This document shows positions 8,584 through 17,078 of a DNA stretch of 64,000 bases, piece after piece. Under the pieces are notes generated by a model. It had not been told where the DNA came from. It made no database searches and was given only the letters and a program-made list of their open reading frames with translations. Each line of letters starts with the position of its first letter. Position 1 is the first letter of the stretch. Both the position numbers and the translations under genes were made by a program. The stretch is from Methanosarcina acetivorans C2A (GTDB lineage: Archaea > Halobacteriota > Methanosarcinia > Methanosarcinales > Methanosarcinaceae), in the NCBI RefSeq assembly GCF_000007345.1, contig NC_003552.1:310001-374000 (forward strand), given 5' to 3'.

Positions 8584-9774
8584 TTACCATACCCCGTTGT
8601 TCTTCAGGGTAGCAAGAATATTTGTGAACTCATTGCTGAACTTACATTTCCGGAAATCAGGATTTTCCAGAATATTTCTCTTTATTCCTTGCAGTGCGAT
8701 TAAAAGGCTCATATCATTACTATATTCGAATTCATCTTCTGATGAGACTATATTTTCGGCAAGGATTTCGATGAATTTTGGGTCGAGATCATTTGTAATA
8801 TAAGTGTCCAGGATCAAAAGATCTGCAATTCTTTTATAAAATTCGATTAGTCTCTGGTAGTTTGATAAGGAATAAACTTTTGCTGTATGTTTTTGAATGT
8901 TAAGATAAATCAGGTAGCGCGATATTGTGTTTATCAGGGTCTCTACGGTCTCACATTCAGGAAATACAATCGGAAACCTTTTGAGCACTTTGGGATACAG
9001 GTTGCTGTTCTCTCTCACTTTTTCGCGGTTCCAGATCTCCGGAAAAACCCTTGATATCGAGGAGTTAAGTACCGCTGTTACATAATGGTAGATTGTGGGG
9101 TCTCCGAGGACAATTCCAATTCCTTCTGCAAATACATGGTTTCCGGCAAAATCATATGATGCCTGCAGACGATAGTGGTCAGTAATGATAATTTTAGGCG
9201 TGTTAATGTAATGCAGGAAGCTTTCATTTTTCAGGCGGTAACAATCAGCTGAATTCAACCCTTCTCCATCTGTCCTGAACTTATATTTGATCTCCCTAAG
9301 CCGTTTATAAGCCATCGGAAACCTTGTTTTCATCTCTTCTGGCTGAAAGATTCTGTATTCTTTTCTTACGTTGTTACCGAGTATTTCATAGGGGAGCATA
9401 AACCGGTATTGGCTGGAGTTAATAGCAAATTCATTAGACAGAGAGTCATCCATATAAGGGTACATAAGTTCCTGTTCTATACTTACACTCCTCAGCAGAT
9501 CTCTGCAGATATACGAGGTGTTTGTACAGTCTCCCCTTGAAAGATTTACTTTATGTATGAAATCATTCGTTGAGGGTATGCCTTCAAAGATCTCTATTGA
9601 AACATCCTCCAGAGTCCGAGGTATTTTGCTCAACCTTTCTATGATATTGTCTTTACTCCAGAACATACACTCCACTCCTTTGTCCTCATGCAACATCTCG
9701 GCAAATTTCTATGGATACTGGTTGCAATACTCCTGTAAAACTTCATTTATACCGCCAGATTTTGAGATCTGCAT
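8584..9774 (-). CDS. Orphan target-recognition-like protein with an in-frame amber codon
   Basis: The protein resembles the specificity (target recognition) half of Type IIG/Eco57I-like restriction-methylation enzymes: a region ending in ADCYRLKNESF, then PKIIITDHYRLQASYDF, and 'YHYVTAVLNSS...LYPKVLKRFPIVFP'. No methylase motif (NPPY) or nuclease motif is present. Two starts are possible. The ATG at 9666 has GGAGTG 7-12 bases upstream and gives 360 residues. In the same frame an ATG at 9774 precedes 21 codons, a TAG at 9709-9711, then codons running straight into the gene (NQYP-TAG-KFAEML). An AT-rich TATA-like stretch lies just beyond 9774. Methanosarcina can read TAG as pyrrolysine, so the long form may be translated; otherwise the TAG is a mutation and the short start is used. 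It looks like a relic or a stand-alone specificity factor. Confidence 0.6.
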
Positions 9775-10209
9775 ATTATTTCCGGAATCTCTTGTTAAAT
9801 TCTATATACAATTTTTATATAATAATTTTCCATAAAGCAGGTTCACAATTAAAATCGTTTTTCTCCAGACTCTGGTATTAATAGGGTTCGATAATCTTCA
9901 CGTCATTCACTCCCCTATTTTCAATGGGAGTTTAAAATTTGGTCCGAGTCCGGGTTAACAACTCAGATTAAACCGGGTTAGGACAGTTGGACAGAAGGCA
10001 ATGGTTAAAACCGGACTACAAAGTATAACTCGAAAAACTCTGAAAATTGTGAGGTAGCGAAAAAATCCCGGAATCAAAAAACAGATTCAGAATGTTGTCA
10101 AAAAATCCCTGAAGCTTTCCAAAAAAGAAACAAGAAACTCTATTATATAAATATCTGCCGCCGTCCCGAAAAGATCCTCTGGAATCAGACCTTAATTAAG
10201 AAGTACAAA
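9775..10209. other. Gene-less spacer
   Basis: The left end (about 9780-9830) is very AT-rich and holds TATAATAATTTT-type words suitable as a promoter for the leftward gene. The remainder shows no coding sequence. No methyltransferase remnant was found in it, so the specificity-like gene has no visible partner here. Confidence 0.5.
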
Positions 10210-10282
10210 GCCCCGTGCGTGATTTGAACACGCGACCTAGTGATTACAAGTCACTCGCTCTACCGGGCTGAGCCAACGAGGC
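10210..10282 (-). tRNA. tRNA-Thr (anticodon TGT)
   Basis: Read on the minus strand, the sequence folds as a complete cloverleaf: acceptor stem GCCTCGT / ACGGGGC (one T-G pair), D arm GCTC/GAGC, anticodon stem AGTGA/TCACT with loop CTTGTAA (anticodon TGT, reading ACA), and T arm GCGTG-TTCAAAT-CACGC. The length is 73 nt. No CCA is encoded, as is common in archaea, and there is no intron. Confidence 0.95.
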
Positions 10283-10465
10283 GTAATGAAACTGATTGCA
10301 GACTTATCTAAATACAATACTCACAGATAAACTTTATGGCAGAACCCTCCTTTCCCGACATATTCTAAATTGCTTTAACTGTAGGCTTATGATCTGCTTT
10401 TACAGCTTTCTACCGTTTTGACGGTGCATAAGCCTTATGGCATTCTTTATCCATATCTCGCATAG

Positions 10466-11026
10466 ATGTGGCAGGAAATGGCAAAATACGGGCGCAAGCT
10501 GGTGGGACACGGGCTTGTGGAATCAAACTTCGGGAATATCAGTGTCAGGGCCGGAGACCGGATGCTTATTACCCGGAGTGGGACTGCTCTTGATGAAATC
10601 ACCGGGGATAACGTTGTTGAGGTGGAGATTCAGGATACCTCGTCTCTGGATATAATTGCGTCTTCCGAAACGGTAGTGCACAGGGAGATCTACACGAAAA
10701 CTTCTGCTCTGGCAATAATCCACGCTCACTGCCCTTATTCGGTGGTTGAGTCCCTGCTTGCCGGTCCTGCGGGAACGATTGTTCCTGTGGACAGTGAGGG
10801 TCAGTATTTCCTCGGGAATATCCCGGTGGTAAGCGGCGGAATCGGGAGCCTGGAACTTGCCGAAAACCTTGCAGGTGAGCTTTCAGGACACAGAGGGGCT
10901 GTGGTTTTCAGCCACGGAACTTTTGCCATCGGAAGGACTCTCGGAGAAGCTTATATTGTGACCACGCAGCTTGAGCACTCCTGCAGAATAAAGTACCTGT
11001 ATGAGCTTGCAGCCGTAAAAAAGTGA
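10466..11026 (+). CDS. fucA: Class II aldolase/adducin family protein (L-fuculose-phosphate aldolase-like)
   Basis: A 186-residue class II aldolase. Members cleave L-fuculose-1-phosphate to DHAP and lactaldehyde with a zinc ion. In methanogens the homologue has been linked to supplying lactaldehyde, a precursor of lactate for coenzyme F420. Visible motifs: the glycine loop ESNFGNISVR, the phosphate-binding TRSG, catalytic Glu in VVHREIY, zinc ligands in HAHCPYS and the third histidine in SHGTFAIG. All expected ligands are present. The length is slightly short of the bacterial ~215 residues, mainly at the C-terminus. No good ribosome site precedes the ATG, so a leaderless transcript is likely. 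Substrate assignment is by family. Confidence 0.82.
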   Translation: MWQEMAKYGRKLVGHGLVESNFGNISVRAGDRMLITRSGTALDEITGDNVVEVEIQDTSSLDIIASSETVVHREIYTKTSALAIIHAHCPYSVVESLLAGPAGTIVPVDSEGQYFLGNIPVVSGGIGSLELAENLAGELSGHRGAVVFSHGTFAIGRTLGEAYIVTTQLEHSCRIKYLYELAAVKK

Positions 11027-11288
11027 AAATAGGAAGTAAAAGTGATATAAGTAAGTATTATCTATGGAGTGCACTGATATTCAAACATACAGCCTTAAGT
11101 ATAAATATCAAAAGACAGGTACACAGAGGATTAATATAAATAAGCAGATCCAACCTAAGTAAATCCAACCCAAGTGGATCCAATCCGGCATAAGATGCAG
11201 GATAAAGCTGCGCAGGATAAAGCTACTATTCTTTCAGGCCTGTCTTCTATATAACGGAAATACAACTAAAAGGAAGATCCCAAATACC

Positions 11289-11900
11289 ATGACGTTTAAT
11301 GCCCTGAGACCCGTTGCCTCGAAAGTTATCGACCCGCTGGCAGATTTTTTCATAAGATATGAGGTCTCTCCTGATACGGTTTCCATAGTTTCCCTTATCT
11401 GTGCTTTCTTTGCGGGACTCAGTTTTTATTACTCTCCTGCATATCAGGAACTTGCCCTATTGGCAGGCATCTTGGTAGTGTTTAACTCGCTTTTCGATGC
11501 CCTGGATGGGGTAATTGCCCGCAAGTCCAACAGGGCAACCCCGAGAGGAGACTTCCTCGACCACGTAATCGACCGCTATTCGGACGTGTTCATTATCTGC
11601 AGCATTTTTTTTGCAGGTTATGTGTCCTGGCAGATAGGGGTTGCGGCAATCGTGGGTGTGCTTCTTACTAGTTATCTCGGGACTCAGGCCCAGGCCCTTA
11701 ATCTCGGGAGGTACTACGGCGGGATCATGGGCAGGGCTGACCGTCTCGTAGTCATAATCCTTGCCGCTTTTGCTAATTCGGTTTATCCGGCTTCGATTGC
11801 AGGCTTTCCCATCCTGGGTTGGGCTGTTATCCTGATTGCTGTAACCAGTCATATTACTGCAATCCAGCGGATTATGTATATCTGGAGAAGGCTGGACTGA
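11289..11900 (+). CDS. CDP-alcohol phosphatidyltransferase (archaetidylinositol-phosphate synthase-like)
   Basis: A 203-residue integral membrane enzyme of ether-lipid synthesis. It has the complete family signature D-x2-DG-x2-AR-x8-G-x3-D-x3-D with Asp70, Asp73, Gly74, Ala77, Arg78, Gly87, Asp91 and Asp95; Asp95 is the expected catalytic base. About six membrane helices follow the usual pattern. Its opening (LRPVASKVIDPLADFFIRYEVSPDTVS) fits the methanogen archaetidylinositol-phosphate synthase type, which moves a CDP-archaeol head group onto inositol phosphate; archaetidylglycerol or -serine synthases are alternatives. A possible ribosome site (AAAGGAAG) lies rather far upstream. It stands alone. 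Confidence 0.85.
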   Translation: MTFNALRPVASKVIDPLADFFIRYEVSPDTVSIVSLICAFFAGLSFYYSPAYQELALLAGILVVFNSLFDALDGVIARKSNRATPRGDFLDHVIDRYSDVFIICSIFFAGYVSWQIGVAAIVGVLLTSYLGTQAQALNLGRYYGGIMGRADRLVVIILAAFANSVYPASIAGFPILGWAVILIAVTSHITAIQRIMYIWRRLD

Positions 11901-11944
11901 TACCCTTCAGCTTTTTGTTCCAGCCATTTTCTGAGCCCCCTTCC

Positions 11945-12032
11945 TTTGGTTTTCAGTCTTTGGTTTTCAGTCTTTGGTTTTCAGTCTTTGGTTTTCAGTC
12001 TTCGATTTTAGTCTTCGATTTTAGTCTTCGAG
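11945..12032. repeat. 14/13-bp T-rich tandem repeat after the phosphatidyltransferase
   Basis: TTTGGTTTTCAGTC is repeated four times exactly (11945-12000), followed by two copies of the related 13-mer TTCGATTTTAGTC and a partial. It is placed 45 bp past the stop codon and the coding-strand T runs could aid transcription termination. Confidence 0.9.
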
Positions 12033-12185
12033 TTTCGGTTTTTTGAGGTTTGGCTTCTTATGTTTATCCCTGAGGTTTAGCCTGTTAATTTCAGTCCGCC
12101 AAAATATTTTTTGCTTCTTTTTTATGCCCGAAAACCGGTTTCTGAGGCGGATAGGTTAATGTAAGACAAAACCCAATACTGGACT

Positions 12186-12626
12186 ATGCCGTCTCAAGGA
12201 AAAAAGTATGAGTATCTGGAACATACCGCAGACATAAAGTTCCTGGCCTACGGAAATACTCTGAAAGAGGTATTTGAAAATGCAGCTCTTGCCATGTTCA
12301 ATGTTATAATTGATACGGGGAAGGTTTCAGGAGAGACGGCAAGAGAGGTTTGCCTTACGTCCCCTGATCTCGAATCTCTGCTTGTGGACTGGCTTTCCGA
12401 GCTTTTGTATCTTTTCGAAGTTGATGAGATTGTTTTCTGGAAGTTCCGGGTAGAGGAAATCCGGGAAGAAGAAGGGGAATACTCAATAAAAGCCGTAGCA
12501 TCAGGTGAACAATACTATCCTGAGAGCCACCCCTTTGAAACTGAAATTAAGGCTGTCACCTATAACCAGCTGGAACTCGAGAAGACTGCAGATGGCTGGA
12601 AGGCTCAGGTTGTTGTTGATATTTGA
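12186..12626 (+). CDS. Archease, RtcB ligase activator
   Basis: A 146-residue archease. The protein speeds guanylation and turnover of the RNA ligase RtcB and broadens its NTP use. Typical features: YEYLEHTADIKFLAYG at the N-terminus with the metal-binding Asp of HTADI, the SLLVDWLSELLYLFE helix, and the ending IKAVTYNQLELEK before the last strand. The length equals that of the family. The gene for RtcB follows 360 bp downstream on the same strand, supporting the pairing. No clear ribosome site precedes the ATG. Confidence 0.93.
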   Translation: MPSQGKKYEYLEHTADIKFLAYGNTLKEVFENAALAMFNVIIDTGKVSGETAREVCLTSPDLESLLVDWLSELLYLFEVDEIVFWKFRVEEIREEEGEYSIKAVASGEQYYPESHPFETEIKAVTYNQLELEKTADGWKAQVVVDI

Positions 12627-12987
12627 GAAGCAGTTGTTTTTGATTTTTCTGTGCATGGCTGGAATGTATGGCTGCACTGCATAATCCTCATGTCTGCCTC
12701 CTGTTCATTTCTGCTACTTTATGCCATACAAATCTTCATGTACGTGAATTATTATCCTATCCTGAGCTATAAATCCGGAGTAGATTTTGATATTCCAAAT
12801 CAACCTTTCACGCTTTAACGGGTTAAATGAGTTACGCAGTCTGAAAATGTATCTTATGGATTTCCGGAGTAATCTGCAGTTGCTCTGGGGAACGCAAGGT
12901 AAATGAGTCATTTTGGGATTATATTATATCAGGATTATAATATTCAAACCATATTCATAAAACGTAAAGGAGCAGGGAGCATCAATT
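12627..12987 (+). other. Spacer with rtcB promoter
   Basis: There is no gene here. The AT-rich stretch at 12919-12945 (TTATATTATATCAGGATTATAATATTC) is a likely promoter for rtcB, so archease and rtcB are probably transcribed separately. Confidence 0.45.
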
Positions 12988-14490
12988 ATGGTAGAGAGTG
13001 AAGACATCTTAAGCGAGGAATCTAGCGCGGAAAGTGGACACCGGGATATAAGAGGTATGGTCCGGAAGCTTTCCGATAATAACTGGGAAATCCCGAAAGG
13101 TCATATCCCCAATATGAGGGTTCCGGGACGCCTGTTTGTATCCGAAAGTTTGCTTGAAGGCATCGAGCCCGGCACTATAGACCAGATTGCAAACGTTGCA
13201 ACTCTTCCTGGCATTCAGAAATATTCCATGGCAATGCCTGATGCCCACCTCGGCTATGGTTTTGCTATAGGGGGTGTTGCAGCTTTTGATGTCGAAGAGG
13301 GAATTATCAGTCCCGGTGGAGTGGGTTTTGATATCAACTGCGGGGTTCGGCTAATCCGCACAAACCTCCAGAAGGAAGATGTGGTTCCTGAAATCAAAAA
13401 GCTGACCGATGAGCTGTTTACTAATGTGCCTGCCGGGGTCGGGTCAAAAAGCCGGTTCAGGGCTTCTGATCGGGAACTGGACAGTGCGTTTCTTGAGGGG
13501 GCAAAGTGGGCAGTAGATGCCGGATATGGTGTGGATGCGGACGTGGAGCATTGTGAGGGGAATGGCTACCTTGAAGGGGCAGATACTTCTTATGTAAGCA
13601 CAAAGGCAAGGAACCGCGGGAAACCTCAGTTAGGAACTCTCGGTAGTGGCAACCATTTCCTTGAAGTCCAGTATGTGGACGAGATTTATGACCGGGAAGT
13701 AGCTTCGGCTTTCGGGCTTGAAGAGGGCCAGGTTACGGTAATGGTTCACTGCGGGTCAAGGGGTGCAGGGCATCAGATCTGCACTGACCACCTGAAAGAA
13801 CTCTCTCAGGCTGTGAAGAAATACGGGATTGAAATTCCGGACAAGCAACTTGCCTGTGCTCCGGCTCAGTCAAGGGAAGCCCAAAACTATTTCAAAGCCA
13901 TGCTCTGCGCTGCAAATTATGCCTGGGCGAACAGGCAAATGATCACTCACTGGACACGTGAGTCTTTTGAAAAGGTATTTGGCAGGGATGCCGATGAAAT
14001 GGGAATGAGCCTTCTGTACGACGTTGCCCACAACGTGGCAAAACTGGAAGAACATAACATTGAAGGCAGGAAAAAAGAGGTTTACGTGCACAGAAAAGGG
14101 GCAACAAGAGCATTTCCTGCCGGGCACCCGGAAGTTCCGGCCGCATACAGGGACGTGGGACAGCCGGTTTTAATTCCCGGAAGCATGGGTACGCCTTCTT
14201 TCATACTCTGCGGGGCAAAAGATGCTATGGACGTTTCTTTTGGCAGTGCCTGCCACGGGGCCGGAAGGGTTATGAGCAGGGCCCATGCAAAGAAAGAGTT
14301 CCGCGGACAAAGTGTAAAAGAGAACCTTGAAGCCCATGGAATCACTGTTAGGGCAACTCACCCCTCCGTAATTGCCGAAGAAGCTCCCGGGGTTTATAAG
14401 TCCAGCAGTGAGGTGGTAAATGTCGTGCACGAGCTTGGTATTGCCCGCAAGGTTGCAAGAGTCATCCCTCTTGGGGTCGCAAAGGGTTAA
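12988..14490 (+). CDS. rtcB: RNA-splicing ligase RtcB
   Basis: A 500-residue RtcB that joins 2',3'-cyclic-phosphate and 5'-hydroxyl RNA ends, completing tRNA splicing, using GTP and Mn2+. The characteristic motifs are all present: AMPDAHLGYGFAIGG, GGVGFDINCGVRL (metal Cys), GTLGSGNHFLEV, HCGSRGAGHQ, GSMGTPSFI and SACHGAGR, whose histidine is guanylated. An N-terminal acidic extension of about 25 residues precedes the conserved start. There is no intein, although archaeal rtcB genes often carry one. The ribosome site GGAGCAGGGAG lies upstream of the ATG. Confidence 0.96.
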   Translation: MVESEDILSEESSAESGHRDIRGMVRKLSDNNWEIPKGHIPNMRVPGRLFVSESLLEGIEPGTIDQIANVATLPGIQKYSMAMPDAHLGYGFAIGGVAAFDVEEGIISPGGVGFDINCGVRLIRTNLQKEDVVPEIKKLTDELFTNVPAGVGSKSRFRASDRELDSAFLEGAKWAVDAGYGVDADVEHCEGNGYLEGADTSYVSTKARNRGKPQLGTLGSGNHFLEVQYVDEIYDREVASAFGLEEGQVTVMVHCGSRGAGHQICTDHLKELSQAVKKYGIEIPDKQLACAPAQSREAQNYFKAMLCAANYAWANRQMITHWTRESFEKVFGRDADEMGMSLLYDVAHNVAKLEEHNIEGRKKEVYVHRKGATRAFPAGHPEVPAAYRDVGQPVLIPGSMGTPSFILCGAKDAMDVSFGSACHGAGRVMSRAHAKKEFRGQSVKENLEAHGITVRATHPSVIAEEAPGVYKSSSEVVNVVHELGIARKVARVIPLGVAKG

Positions 14491-14516
14491 ACTGATTGGA
14501 ATTTCAGAATTCTTCG

Positions 14517-14554
14517 GTTTTCTTTTTTACCTTCTTTTTCTTCAATTTTTTTCA
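14517..14554 (+). terminator. T-rich termination tract after rtcB
   Basis: Several T runs (TTTTCTTTTTT, CTTTTTC, ATTTTTTT) sit between the convergent rtcB and the ribbon-helix-helix gene. Archaeal RNA polymerase stops at such tracts without a hairpin. Confidence 0.4.
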
Positions 14555-14584
14555 GATTTAAGCCCCTTTTCTTTCCCAGGAGCT

Positions 14585-15715
14585 TCATTCTTTTGAAAAG
14601 AAGTCGAGCTCTTTGAATTCTTCCTCTCCGGTTAAGTCAGAGCTGTCTGCAGGTCCGTGTTCCTTATGGAATCTGAACACGATCATGCTTGAATATGAAG
14701 AAGTTACGAAAGGTGTACCCTGCTCTCTAAATATTTTTGAGAAATATTCGACAAGGCTGTTGATTACTTTTTCATTTTTGAAATCATGGAAGATAGTTAC
14801 TGATTCATCTCCAGGTTCGAGGCCGATTTCTATATTCTTTACCAGCTGGGTTGCAAGGTACATCTTCCTGAAGTACATCAGTAAATCGGGAAGAGCCATT
14901 TCGTTTACGGATTGTTTGCACAGGCGTTCCAGTATCTTTGTCGGGTTTGGGACTTCCCCGGCTGCAAAAGTTTCGAACTGGGTTCTGTGCAGAGTCACAA
15001 GGTTGTACCTTTCAACATTATATGTATACATTAGCTGGGTCCAGAACTCCGTATTATCGTCAAGTTCTCTGCATACAATGTCAAGGTAGCCAAAGTGTTT
15101 TCGGATTCCAGGCATAGTCTCATTTTGAGAAACTGAGAGGTTCTTTTTGAATGAGATCTGGGTTGAATTTGCCCGCCTGAAAATGTGTTCTACGTCCAGC
15201 TGTTTCCATCTGGCCAGAAAATGGGCTATTAGCTGGGCAAAAAACTCCCTGCTGTTTATGGTGGAATTGGAAAGGAGTAAAAGTGCAGAGTCAGGATTGT
15301 GGATATCCTCACACTTGATTGATGTTCTGATTGTCCACTGATAGTTTTTGGAGATCTGGTTAAGGTAGTCTTCGAGTTCTTTCATATCACTGATTTCAAA
15401 AGGATTGATAAGCTCATTTACCAGCTCTTCATCCGTAAGCCTTCCTTTTGTATACCTGAAAAGCCATTCGAGCATTGTTCGATTTATTATGGTATTTTCC
15501 CCGTTTTTTATTGTGTCACTCAGTTCTTCTTTTGCGGGAGTTTCTTTTAAAAATTTGATTGCTTCGTCAATGCTTTTGTGATATGTAAGTGCTGTGTCTG
15601 CAATTTCAATTGTGTCCCTTACTGCGGCGCTAAGATTCCCGTCATTGGCATCCAGGAGGGGCTGCAACTTTTTGAGGTACTTGTCATCAAGGGATATGTT
15701 TTTTCTGATCAGCAT
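14585..15715 (-). CDS. Uncharacterised protein with N-terminal ribbon-helix-helix domain
   Basis: A 376-residue protein. Residues 1-45 (RKNISLDDKYLKKLQPLLD, then GNLSAAVRDTIEIAD) match a ribbon-helix-helix DNA-binding fold: a short strand followed by two helices. The remaining 330 residues are helical and charged, with no motif that I recognise, and the C-terminus is acidic. The start is supported by GGTGA shortly before the ATG. It is probably a cytoplasmic DNA-binding regulator with a large sensing or oligomerisation domain typical of Methanosarcina-specific families. A long repeat-bearing spacer lies upstream. Confidence 0.6.
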   Translation of the reverse strand: MLIRKNISLDDKYLKKLQPLLDANDGNLSAAVRDTIEIADTALTYHKSIDEAIKFLKETPAKEELSDTIKNGENTIINRTMLEWLFRYTKGRLTDEELVNELINPFEISDMKELEDYLNQISKNYQWTIRTSIKCEDIHNPDSALLLLSNSTINSREFFAQLIAHFLARWKQLDVEHIFRRANSTQISFKKNLSVSQNETMPGIRKHFGYLDIVCRELDDNTEFWTQLMYTYNVERYNLVTLHRTQFETFAAGEVPNPTKILERLCKQSVNEMALPDLLMYFRKMYLATQLVKNIEIGLEPGDESVTIFHDFKNEKVINSLVEYFSKIFREQGTPFVTSSYSSMIVFRFHKEHGPADSSDLTGEEEFKELDFFSKE

Positions 15716-16561
15716 ATTTTCACCCGAGATGGTCTGGTTTTTCGCTCCTTTATGCTACGATCCATGATCTGTGCCCCTGATATAATGGCTTTTTATCTCT
15801 TCTGACTCAAAGCTTAGAAAAGTTATTTTTTTAATATGCAAAATATAATTTATAAGCCTAAAAACATTAGCCAGTAGCTTATATGTTGGTAAGTGCTACC
15901 AAATATTAAATGTTTCTGTTTAGTGCCATTATCTTGAGAATTTTTGCCGACTTATGTTATTTTTCAGGTAGGTAAATTTTCTGCAGTTGCACATAATCTC
16001 CTCTGTTAAAAATTCACTGAAATTTTTCTTATTTGTGCTTTTCCATTTGTTATTTTACGGTTCATATCAGGCATAACTTTCCACCTGTTTACTGAAGTGG
16101 GAAGTGGTAAAGTGTCTAAAACAGGTAATATCGGTTCACAATTCTTTATATATATATGTAAGACAGTGTACGCAATGTAAATCAAATAAATTAGAATGTG
16201 AATAGGGCACAAATAACCTTGAAAATCAGGTTGCTGATCTCCGGTATGCTCACAGTTTGCATGTCTTTGTTGTTCTCTCAAGTTATGGAAGACATTGTTT
16301 AACTCTAACAATGGTGAGCCTGGAAATGGATTTGTGTGCCTCGATTGAGTGGGGGGTCCCGTATACACTCATTCAGGTCTCTACAACATCCTCAATAATC
16401 TGGTCTTCTCCAGGGTATATTTGTTCTCCCTATAAAGCGAGTTGGGAGTGGATTCATCGTATCTGGCAGGTTCTTATACTTCCTCACCTGTCAGGTACTT
16501 TCCTTCCAAAATATGTGAATGTACGAAAATTTCTTTAAGTTCCATTCCTTTTCGCTGTTTT

Positions 16562-16690
16562 CTATTCACGTTGTTTTTTATTCACGTTGTTTTTTTATTC
16601 ACGTTGTTTTTTTATTCACGTTGTTTTTTTATTCACGTTGTTTTTTATTCACGTTGTTTTTTATTCACGTTGTTTTTTATTCATCTTTTT
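16562..16690. repeat. 16-17-bp tandem repeat, seven copies plus one degenerate
   Basis: The core ATTCACGTTG recurs at 16564, 16580, 16597, 16614, 16631, 16647 and 16663, separated by T6-T7 tracts, with a degenerate eighth copy at 16679. Spacing alternates between 16 and 17 bp because the T tract varies. All three forward frames stay open through it, giving spurious Phe-rich open frames. It is not a CRISPR: units are too short and there are no spacers. Confidence 0.92.
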
Positions 16691-16877
16691 CTCCAATGTT
16701 TACAACACCTTTTTCAATTTTTTACGATTGAGTTTTCCGGTCTCGGCCTCAATTTTCTTTAAATATTGTAGGAGATCCATAAGAAGAGGAATCTTTAAAG
16801 AGCTGTTTTAAGAACTGTTTTGGGCTGTACAAATCCACAATTGCCTACAAGGAAGCTGGATTTAATAGTGAGAACCT

Positions 16878-16976
16878 AATGATGGGTATACTGATGATGA
16901 AAAAACAGATGATGAAAGACTGATAATGAAATAAATAGATGATGAGAGACTGATGATAAAAAACTGATGATGAAAA
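16878..16976. repeat. Degenerate GATGATGA / CTGATGATGA repeats
   Basis: The words CTGATGATGA, AGATGATGA and CTGATAATGA recur about every 14-22 bases just beyond the mtr terminator. They superficially look like C and D boxes but the spacing is too short for guide RNAs. Confidence 0.7.
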
Positions 16977-17007
16977 GAATTTAAAATTAATTACAGAATT
17001 CCGTAGT

Positions 17008-17042
17008 AAAAAAGAAAGGGCAAAGAGAAAATGTCTCTTTGC
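17008..17042 (-). terminator. Terminator hairpin of the mtr operon
   Basis: Read leftward: GCAAAGAGA, loop of five, TCTCTTTGC (9-bp perfect stem, 17020-17042), then CCTTTCTTTTTTACTAC. It lies 37 bp past the mtrH stop. Confidence 0.75.
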
Positions 17043-17078
17043 TCTGGGATCTTTCGATCCTTTTAATAAATTTTGAAC

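Larger units (their letters stand above)
15716..17007. other. 1.3-kb gene-less region with repeats and decayed coding traces
   Basis: The left part (15716-16160) is AT-rich and should hold the promoter of the leftward ribbon-helix-helix gene. On the minus strand 16545 to about 16010 keeps one loosely coding frame (MELKEIFVHSHILEGKYL...) broken by at least three stops, probably a dead gene. The Phe-encoding TTCACG repeat (16562-16690) and the GATGATG repeat (about 16878-16976) follow. None of the short open frames has a convincing start. Confidence 0.45.

Noticed and set aside
16562-16690. CRISPR array or Phe-rich protein
   Set aside because: Units are only 16-17 bp; frames are open only because the repeat lacks stop codons.
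16878-16976. C/D box guide RNA cluster
   Set aside because: GATGATGA and CTGA words are present but the distances between them (about 4-8 nt) leave no room for guide sequences.
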